64,000 nucleotides of DNA from Bradyrhizobium sp. SSBR45G (GTDB taxonomy: Bacteria > Pseudomonadota > Alphaproteobacteria > Rhizobiales > Xanthobacteraceae), in NCBI RefSeq assembly GCF_030159255.1, contig NZ_BSCT01000015.1, positions 62,001 to 126,000 on the forward strand, in the 5' to 3' direction. Every line of letters begins with the position of its first letter. The first letter of the stretch is position 1. The notes beneath the pieces are model-generated. The model was given only the letters and a program-made list of their open reading frames with translations. It searched no databases and was not told the DNA's origin. Below, in pieces: positions 18,027-25,800 of the stretch. The translations under genes and the position numbers were made by a program.

Positions 18027-19082
18027 ATGAGGATGATCAAGGGACCGGGAATCTTCCTGGCTCAGTTCGTTGCGGATGCGGCGCCGTTCAACTCGTTCGA
18101 TTCGATCTGCGGGTGGGCCGCCTCGCTCGGTTACGAGGGAGTCCAGATACCGACCTGGGATGGCAGGCTGTTCGACCTCCACAAGGCCTCGGAGTCGCAG
18201 GACTACGCCGACGAGATCAAGGGGATCGCGGCGCGCCACGGACTTGCCATCACCGAGCTCTCGACCCATCTGCAGGGCCAGCTCGTGGCGGTTCACCCGG
18301 CCTATGATGCGGCCTTTGACGGTTTTGCGGCGCCCGAGGTGCGCGGCAATCCGAGTGCGCGCACCAGCTGGGCTGTCGACCAGGTCAAGCGCGCGATCGT
18401 GGCGTCCAGGCGCCTCGGGCTCACCGCGCACGCGACCTTCTCCGGCGCGCTGGCCTGGCCCTACATCTATCCGTGGCCGCAGCGTCCGCCCGGCCTGGTC
18501 GAGGCCGCACTCGACGAACTCGCGAGGCGCTGGCTGCCGATCCTCGATCACGCTGACGAGAACGGGGTCGATCTCGCCTATGAGATCCACCCAGGCGAGG
18601 ACCTGCACGACGGCGTTTCCTACGAGATGTTCCTGCAGCGGGTGAACAACCACAGGCGCGCAAATCTGCTCTACGATCCCTCGCACTTCGTGCTGCAGCA
18701 GCTCGATTATCTCGCCTACATCGACATCTATCACGAGCGCATCAAGGCCTTCCACGTCAAGGACGCCGAGTTCAATCCGACCGGGCGCCAGGGCGTCTAT
18801 GGCGGGTTTCAGAGCTGGGTCGACCGCGCCGGCCGCTTCCGCTCGCTCGGCGACGGACAGGTCGATTTCGGCGCGATCTTCTCCAAGCTGACGCAATATG
18901 ACTATGCGAGCTGGGCGGTGCTCGAATGGGAATGTGCGATCAAGCATCCCGAACAGGGCGCGCAGGAGGGCGCGGAGTTCATCAAGAACCATATCATTCG
19001 CGTGACCGAGAAGGCCTTCGACGATTTCGCGGGCTCGGGCACTGATGACATGGCCAATCGCAAGATGCTGGGCCTGTCCTGA
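18027..19082 (+). CDS. Sugar phosphate isomerase/epimerase (TIM-barrel, AP endonuclease 2-like)
   Basis: This 351-residue protein of the xylose isomerase-like TIM-barrel superfamily begins MRMIKGPGIFLAQFVADAAP. Metal-binding acidic and His residues are visible as AYEIHPGEDLHD (about residue 185), NLLYDPSHFVLQ (about 215) and IKAFHVKDAEF (about 240). The late VLEWECAIKHPEQGAQEGA is typical of the subfamily. The ATG at 18027 follows GGGAG by 7 nt. It forms a two-gene operon with the Gfo/Idh/MocA oxidoreductase, 13 bp downstream. Such pairs oxidise and isomerise sugars or inositols, but the substrate is not readable. Confidence 0.92.
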   Translation: MRMIKGPGIFLAQFVADAAPFNSFDSICGWAASLGYEGVQIPTWDGRLFDLHKASESQDYADEIKGIAARHGLAITELSTHLQGQLVAVHPAYDAAFDGFAAPEVRGNPSARTSWAVDQVKRAIVASRRLGLTAHATFSGALAWPYIYPWPQRPPGLVEAALDELARRWLPILDHADENGVDLAYEIHPGEDLHDGVSYEMFLQRVNNHRRANLLYDPSHFVLQQLDYLAYIDIYHERIKAFHVKDAEFNPTGRQGVYGGFQSWVDRAGRFRSLGDGQVDFGAIFSKLTQYDYASWAVLEWECAIKHPEQGAQEGAEFIKNHIIRVTEKAFDDFAGSGTDDMANRKMLGLS

Positions 19083-19095
19083 GCGGAGAACGAAA

Positions 19096-20271
19096 ATGGC
19101 GATCGAGGCAAGCAACCACGCCGGTCGACATGACCGGATCCGTCTGGGAATGGTCGGCGGCGGACAGGGAGCCTTCATCGGTGCGGTCCACCGCATTGCC
19201 GCACGCATCGATGACCAGTTCGAGCTGTTGGCCGGCGCGCTGGCATCCGATCCGATCCGGGCCAGGGCCTCGGCGAAGGAGCTCGGCCTTGCGGAGGATC
19301 GCGCCTATGGCTCCTTTGAGGAGATGGCGAAGGCCGAAGCTGCGCGGGCTGACGGCATCGAGGCGGTCGCGATCGTCACGCCAAACCACATGCACGCTCC
19401 CGTCGCGAAAGCCTTCCTTCAGGCGGGCATCCACGTCATCTGCGACAAGCCGCTGACGACGACCGTGACCGAAGCCGAAGAGCTGGCGGCGCTGGTAAGG
19501 ACGACGGGCAGGGTGTTCGTCGTGACGCACAACTACACCGGCTATCCGATGGTGCGACAGGCCAGGGCCATGGTTGCACAGGGCGAGCTCGGCGAGATTC
19601 GGCTGGTGCAGGCCGAATATCTTCAGGACTGGCTGACCGAGCGGCTCGAAACGAGCAACCAGAAGCAGGCCGCGTGGCGCACCGATCCGGCCCGCGCAGG
19701 TGCCGGCGGCTGCATCGGCGACATCGGCACGCATGCCTACAATCTAGCCTGCTTCGTCAGCGGGCTAGAGCTCGACGAGCTGCTCGCCGAGCTCTCCACC
19801 TTCGTCGAGGGACGGCGGCTGGATGATGATGTCCAGATCATGCTCAAGTGGAAGGGCGGCGCCAAGGGCATGCTATGGGCGAGCCAGGTCGCGGTCGGCA
19901 ATGAGAATGCCCTCACGCTGCGGATCTATGGCAGCAAGGGCGGACTCGAATGGGCGCAGGAGAATCCGAACCAGCTCTGGTTCACGCCGTATGGCCGGCC
20001 CAAGCAGCTCCTGACCCGCGGCGGCGCCGGCGCCATCGGCGAGGCGGCCCGCGTCACGCGCATTCCCTCAGGCCACCCGGAGGGCTACCTCGAAGGCTTC
20101 GCGACGATCTACGCCGAGGCCGCGCGCGCCATCCACGCGGCGAGAGTGGGCGGGAAGCCCGCTCCTGACGTCCTGTTCCCAACCGTCGAGGATGGACTCG
20201 CAGGTGTGAAGTTCATCGATGCCGCCGTGAAGTCCTCGGCCGGCAAAGGCGCGTGGGTTCGCATGAGGTGA
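19096..20271 (+). CDS. Gfo/Idh/MocA family sugar dehydrogenase
   Basis: This is a 391-residue NAD(P)-dependent oxidoreductase. The Rossmann glycine motif is read as GMVGGGQGAFIG at about residue 16. The signature ICDKPLTTTVTEA (the E/DKP loop with catalytic Lys) lies near residue 115, and GGCIGDIGTHAYNL near residue 210 carries the conserved Asp and His. The ATG at 19096 has GGAG 7 nt upstream; the open frame extending back to 19045 overlaps the isomerase and is rejected. Translation is probably coupled to that gene. It likely acts on the same sugar or cyclitol. Confidence 0.94.
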   Translation: MAIEASNHAGRHDRIRLGMVGGGQGAFIGAVHRIAARIDDQFELLAGALASDPIRARASAKELGLAEDRAYGSFEEMAKAEAARADGIEAVAIVTPNHMHAPVAKAFLQAGIHVICDKPLTTTVTEAEELAALVRTTGRVFVVTHNYTGYPMVRQARAMVAQGELGEIRLVQAEYLQDWLTERLETSNQKQAAWRTDPARAGAGGCIGDIGTHAYNLACFVSGLELDELLAELSTFVEGRRLDDDVQIMLKWKGGAKGMLWASQVAVGNENALTLRIYGSKGGLEWAQENPNQLWFTPYGRPKQLLTRGGAGAIGEAARVTRIPSGHPEGYLEGFATIYAEAARAIHAARVGGKPAPDVLFPTVEDGLAGVKFIDAAVKSSAGKGAWVRMR

Positions 20272-20407
20272 GCCGCGGTTGACCATTGCAGATCACGTCG
20301 GCTGCGGCCGGCAGCGAGATCGTGTTCGCTGCGGGGCAGCCGATGTTGGGGGGACCAAAGCGCGAGACGAGGCCCGCCCTTCCTGTTCAACGGATCATGA
20401 TCCGGCG

Positions 20408-21073
20408 TCACTTCGTGCCCGCAAACAAGCCTTTGAGGAAATCGACGGCGCCCGCCGATTTTGACGGGTCGGGCGGCGCGGCTTCGGCCGTGGATGTTTC
20501 GCTCGTGCGGGCCGCATGCTCGTGAACGCGCCTGCTCCGCCTGTGCGCCTGCTCGGCGCTCCGGCTGTGGCGCTTCGAACTGTCCGTGACGGTGATCGTG
20601 ATCTTCTTCGACACCAACGGCGGATCGAAGTTGAAGTGCATGCCGTCGCCCATCACGAGCTGCAGCGTATGCTTGCCCGGAGGCAGCTCGATCAGAGCTT
20701 CGGTCTCGCCCCCGCCGTAATGCTGGTGCTTCCTGTCCTGCGGAATTGGCTCGCCCGGGCTGATCGGTTCGTCAGAGTCGATCAGGAGATGATGATGGCC
20801 GGTGTTGGAAAAGCTGTCGCCGGCATGGGTCACCCCCATGTTGCGCAAACCGAACCGGCACCAGAACGGACTCTTCACAGTGTCGCCGTCGCTGGGAGAG
20901 ATGAAGTAGAGGTAGGCGTCCTTGGGAGCCGTCTTTGCCTGCGCCGCTGCCTGCGTCGGTAACAGCATCAGCGCAGCGGCAAAGGCGGACGCCGCGATCG
21001 GCGCATGACAAAATCGCCGCCACGACGTCAGGTCGGCCAGCGGCGCTGAATGCGCGGATTTTTCGCCCCTCAT
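20408..21073 (-). CDS. DUF4399 domain exported protein
   Basis: This is a 221-residue protein with a signal peptide-like segment (SAFAAALMLLPTQAAAQA, about residues 30-47). The DUF4399 core covers about residues 52-150: YLYFISPSDGDTVKSPF, GLRNMGVTHAGD, TGHHHLLID and LPPGKHTLQLVMGDGMHFN. The function of the domain is unknown; the invariant His cluster could bind a metal. An additional 70-residue tail, basic and then Ala/Pro-rich, is longer than usual for the family. No operon partner. The 279-bp gap upstream contains a dyad at 21190-21207. Confidence 0.88.
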   Translation of the reverse strand: MRGEKSAHSAPLADLTSWRRFCHAPIAASAFAAALMLLPTQAAAQAKTAPKDAYLYFISPSDGDTVKSPFWCRFGLRNMGVTHAGDSFSNTGHHHLLIDSDEPISPGEPIPQDRKHQHYGGGETEALIELPPGKHTLQLVMGDGMHFNFDPPLVSKKITITVTDSSKRHSRSAEQAHRRSRRVHEHAARTSETSTAEAAPPDPSKSAGAVDFLKGLFAGTK

Positions 21074-21189
21074 AACTCCGAACTCACAAATGAGATGATC
21101 ATGGATGGTAATTATCGAACAAGGCAGCCGATCGATACATCGACCCTAGCAAGGCAAATTTGAGGTTCCAATCCGTCTCACTTTCCGAT

Positions 21190-21207
21190 TTCAGATAAGA
21201 ATCTGAA
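21190..21207. promoter_or_regulatory. Perfect dyad TTCAGAT-N4-ATCTGAA
   Basis: This 18-bp inverted repeat lies 117 bp upstream of the DUF4399 start and 145 bp past the end of the SUMF1-like gene, both on the minus strand. It has no T-run, so an operator for the DUF4399 gene is more likely than a terminator. No regulator can be named. Confidence 0.35.
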
Positions 21208-21352
21208 TAAAGTGGCGAAAAAGAACGATCGTCCGGCCGGTGATCCGCACGGCTAAAGACCCGCTGCAACACGGTATCTCAGTCGCCCTGGGGCTGACGT
21301 CGGCGTCGACAGGTATCCCGGCCAAGCTCAGCAGATGTCCAAGCGACCCTCG

Positions 21353-22843
21353 TCAGAGCGAAACCGCGATGCGGAAGCCATGGGTCGGATACCTCACGCG
21401 CCCATCATAGCGGTCGCGGCTGCCGCTGCGCACATAGCTCGCATCATTCTTCCACGAGCCCGAGCGAATGACACGGATGAAGCTCTGCTCGTCGATCCAG
21501 GCCGAGCCATCCGACGGCGCTCCCTGATAGTTCTTGTGCCAGCTGTCGGCGACCCACTGGTCGACACCGCCGCCCATGTCGAACAGGCCAAACGGATTGG
21601 CGGGAAAGCTTCCGACCTTCATCAGCTGTGCAGGTGCGCCGGCCTCGTTGCAGCGGTTGCAGTTGGCCATGCCGGCGCGCATCTGGTCGCCCCACCAGAA
21701 CTTCGTGCTCGCCCCGCCGCGCGCCGCATATTCCCATTCGGCCTCGGTCGGAAGCCGAAACGGCTTGCCGACGGTCCGCGAGAGCCACGCCAAATAGTCC
21801 CGGGCATCGTCGTAGTTGACGTTCGTGACCGGGTTGTCATCCGGACCACTCATCACCTCGGCGCACGCCTTGTCGGCGACGCATTCCTTCCACTCGCCGA
21901 TCGTGACCGGGTATTTGCCGAGCGCAAACGGCTGGACGGTGACGCGGTGAATCGGAAGCTCAGAGCTCTCCGTGCCGCCCATTGCGAACGATCCGCCTGG
22001 GATCATCACGATGTCGGGCAGGCGGACCTTTGCCGCTTCCGGACTTGGCGCCGGCGTCGAAGCTGCTGGAGCTGTCGAATCCGCGGCGAGGGTGACGCCT
22101 GCGAGCGAAGGCGCCGGCTCCGCGATCGCCAGCGCGTCTGCGGGTGCATCGACGGGCGGGCTCGGCGTGGGGGCGGTCGCGGCGGATAGGGCCTGCACCG
22201 CGGCGCTGCGCAAGGCAGGGTCGGTGCTGGCGGGACCCGACGATGTCTCGGAGGCTTCGCGCGCTTGCGCTTGCGGTTGCGCTGGCGGAGCCGGTGCCGG
22301 CTCGCGCGCCAGCATGAACCAGCTGCCGGCTCCGACGAGCAGCAATGCGCCGAGGCCAGCCGCGACACGGCTCCAAATCGGCGGCCCGCGCTCGGCGACG
22401 GCAGCGGCTTCGCGTAGTCGGCGCGCCAGCCTGTCATGCCCGTGCGCCTGCCAGATCTCTGCGCGGCTGCGCGCTTCGTCCGGGGCGTATTGGGCGATCG
22501 ACACGCCAGGGATGCTGCAGACAACCTGTCCGGGCTTGTCGCGGCTCGGAGCGGTCGCGTCGACCTCGGCGGCATCGCACAAGGCTGCGAGAGATTGCTT
22601 CAAGGGGCCGCACATCATCAGCAGCAGCCCGCCGTCACCCTTGCTTCGGCGCTCCTGGATGTCGGGGCACGAGGCCTGCTCAGCGACGTGATGGAAGCTG
22701 GGAGCACGCAGCGCGTTCAACGCGACGCGCACCACGCGCCCGCACCGCTCGCAAGGCACGGGATAAGTGGCGGTCGCCAGCGGCCTTGCCGGCTCATCAG
22801 ACGCCGCCTGCGACGGCTTGAGGACGTCGATCCCGGTCAGCAT
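21353..22843 (-). CDS. Membrane-anchored SUMF1-fold (FGE-like) protein without catalytic cysteines
   Basis: This 496-residue protein has a cytosolic N-terminal region with a possible CERC knuckle near residue 31. One membrane helix lies at about 158-178 (RVAAGLGALLLVGAGSWF), then a long Pro/Ala linker, then a SUMF1 domain from about 273 to the end: MIPGGSFAMGG, FRLPTEAEWEYAARGG, PFGLFDMGGGVDQWVADSW and RVIRSGSWKND. True formylglycine-generating enzymes have two active-site cysteines after GS(F/W); here that region reads KNDASYVRSGSRDRY, with none. It is therefore a non-catalytic or differently acting relative, probably periplasmic. The start is uncertain because no ribosome-binding site is clear. 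It lies 34 bp downstream of the helicase-like gene. Confidence 0.82.
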   Translation of the reverse strand: MLTGIDVLKPSQAASDEPARPLATATYPVPCERCGRVVRVALNALRAPSFHHVAEQASCPDIQERRSKGDGGLLLMMCGPLKQSLAALCDAAEVDATAPSRDKPGQVVCSIPGVSIAQYAPDEARSRAEIWQAHGHDRLARRLREAAAVAERGPPIWSRVAAGLGALLLVGAGSWFMLAREPAPAPPAQPQAQAREASETSSGPASTDPALRSAAVQALSAATAPTPSPPVDAPADALAIAEPAPSLAGVTLAADSTAPAASTPAPSPEAAKVRLPDIVMIPGGSFAMGGTESSELPIHRVTVQPFALGKYPVTIGEWKECVADKACAEVMSGPDDNPVTNVNYDDARDYLAWLSRTVGKPFRLPTEAEWEYAARGGASTKFWWGDQMRAGMANCNRCNEAGAPAQLMKVGSFPANPFGLFDMGGGVDQWVADSWHKNYQGAPSDGSAWIDEQSFIRVIRSGSWKNDASYVRSGSRDRYDGRVRYPTHGFRIAVSL

Positions 22844-22877
22844 GCGCGAGCCGCCATGCGTGGTCCTCGCCGCCGGT

Positions 22878-25800
22878 TCATTGTCCCCAGGCGGTAAACG
22901 CATCCGTGAATGCGCGCTCACCTTCCGCTCCCTTCTCGATCGCCAGGACGGCACGACTGCCGCCATTGTACACGATCGGGATGTCGATCCATTCCTTGCC
23001 CTTCAGCAGCAGGACGTTCCGCGTCTTGTCGACCTCATTGGCCGATAGCGCGATCATGAAGAACTCCGGCGTGACCTTGGCCGTCAGGGTGGACAAGGCA
23101 GCGCCGCGGCCGGCCTCCTTGGCCTTCATGCTGACGCCCTTCAAGGAGTCGACTCCTGCGTGGCTCGGGTCGCCCGGCCAGTTGAACTTGACCTCCAGGA
23201 TGTGGCTCGCCGGCATGTCGTTTTCCTTGTTTGGCCGTAGCGACAAGGTGGCCTTCATCTGCTTGTCGATCTCGACATCGCCCTTGATCGAGGCCGGCAC
23301 GCTGCCGGCCGCAGGCTCGACGTGCCAGGTCACCTTGCCGAGATAGCGCTTGCCGCCCGGATCCTGCGGATCCTCCTGATAGAGAACGGCATGCGATACC
23401 AGCGTCTCGGCCGTGCTCCTGGCGTCCGGCATCATCCGCTCCGCGGTGACCTTGCGCGGCTCGGTGCTCGCCGGCAGCGCGGCAGCAGGCGAGGCCGCAT
23501 TCCACGAGGCCGCGAACTGGTTCATGACTGTGTGCCAGGACGCCGCGATCCGACTTCCTGTCGGCTGCCAGAAGATCGATGCGGTCACCAGGGTGATGGT
23601 GAGGACCGCGGCCGCGGCTACGGCGTATCGGCGCAGCGCGGGGCGCGGCCGCGTTCTTATCTGGTCAAGTGCTGGACGCAGGCGTGCCGACAGCCGCTGA
23701 TGATCAATGATGATGCGGCTGCGCGAAGGCTCGGCCTGCACTCGCGGCGTTGCCTCGGATTTTTCAGGTCCATTCGCCGGCCTGGCGCGCGAGACTTCGG
23801 CCGTCTCGTCCAGCGTCGACCTTGCGTCCGCGCGAGGTTCGTTCGCGCTGTCCGTCACTGGGTCTGCTTGCCCTATCCAGGCCGGCAGCGCCGCAGAGGG
23901 CGCATCAAGCGACGAGGCGTCGGGCTCCACCGTGCTCCCCGTCGCTCCGCTGCGCAGCCAGTCCGGCGCTGGACGCTCCCTCAACACGCGCTTCTCGTCA
24001 CGCTGCTCCCGCCGGGCGAGCGACAGACTTTCCGCTACCGTGGCGATCTCGTCTTCCAGCGAATAGGCCGGTGGCGCGACGGGCAGTGCGGCCGGCGAAG
24101 GGTGTTCTGCAGCGGCGGCGGGCGCAGCATGTGCCGAATGTGCTGAGCTCGCCGAGGTTTGCAACTGTGCGAATTGTTGCGGCGGGCCGGCCATCGGCAG
24201 CGCAACGGGGTGAAGACGACGCGCATGCTCACGGAGCCGGATCACCCGCTCGGGAAACAGCGAGTTGAGGAAATCGCAGAGCACCGTCTTCGGCGGCATG
24301 AGCTGGCGAATGGAGATCGGAACGCCGCCGAGTGGAGCATGCGTGATGCCTGCGATGTCGCGATCGCCCGGCGCGACCGTCTCGTCGCTCGCCCGGTCCT
24401 CGGCAACGGCGAGAATCTTGCGGCCCCTGAGCAGGACCGTGAGCTCGCGCAGGTCTGATCGCGAGGCGTCGTCGATGACGACGAGATCGAAGGCGTCCAG
24501 CCGCGCCGGCAACTGCTCGGCAACGCGCCAAGCTGGCATCAGCTGGCAGGGAATGCCTTCGTGGCAATTTTCGAGGACCTCGCGCGCGACCTGGCGCAGC
24601 CGGAACGCGCTGGGGCCGGAGCAGGTCGCGGCAATCTTGCGCAAGGTCGTCGTGAACATGGTGAACGCCTGCCGCACGGCGCCGCTCGTGTTCTGGGCCA
24701 AAGCGAGATGCATTCGTGCAACCACGACCTGCTCGAACAGCTCCCGCAGCCGCGTCTCCAATGCGACGCGCTGGTCCGACAGATCCTGCAGCAGCTGCTG
24801 CTGACCGTCGCCTGCGGTCTGCCGGATCAGCACGGCCCAGTTCCAGGCCATCATCCAATCCGCAACTAGCACCGGGTCACCGCCGTCGGCGGTAGCCGGC
24901 TCGGTCCGGATTCGCCGGGCGAATGCGCTCGCTCCGGCCTCGGTCATGGTCTGGCAGACCTCGTTGATGAGCTCGACGTCCTGGCGCCGCTCATGCAGGC
25001 CCTGCAACTGCCTGCGGATGGCACCCCAGCGTGTCTCGATCTCGCGCGGGTCGACGTCATCGCGCCCGATCTGCGACAGCACCTCGGACTGAACCCGGGC
25101 CGTGATCGCACCGCAGCCCTGAAACAGCGCGTTCAGCCGCTCGAGCTCACGACGCTGCTTGCCGACTCGGCCGGCCGTGCTTCTGATGACGGATGCAAGC
25201 GCGGCCAATCGGCGGCTGTCGCCGAGCAGGCTGGCGACCTTGGCGTCCGGCATCGACAGCTTGGCGACGGTGGTCAGGACACTGCCTTTGGCCAGCGCCG
25301 CCGTCACGATCGCCACCTCGACGCTCCTGACGATGCGCTCGTGGCCATGGAGCGTGTTGGAGGCGTCCGGCTCTGGCGTGGGTGCGCCGATCTCCGCGGC
25401 CAGTGAGCGCCATCGAACGTCGAGTGAATGCAGGTGGCGCCGCCACGTCAGATAGTCGCGCACATGCGCCCAATCGGCCGCGCTCTTCGGTGAGAAGCCG
25501 GCCACCTTGATCGTATCCAGTGTCGGCTTCAACGCGCGTCCGGACAGCGAGAACGTTGTGAATGCCTTCTCTCCGGCCGACAGCCGTTCGACGGTCCTCA
25601 GCAGCTCCTCGTTGGCAAAGGCGTCCGCAGGCATGTCCACCGGCCTTACCAGGAAGCCAGCCCGTCGGGATAACAACGAGGATGCATCACGGGCAAAATC
25701 CACCAGGATGCCGCCGTCGACGGAGATCTCGCTGGCCTCGGGGCCGACCGGCGACAAGGCTGCAAGCCATGGTTCGTCGGCAATCACCCGATGCGCTGCC

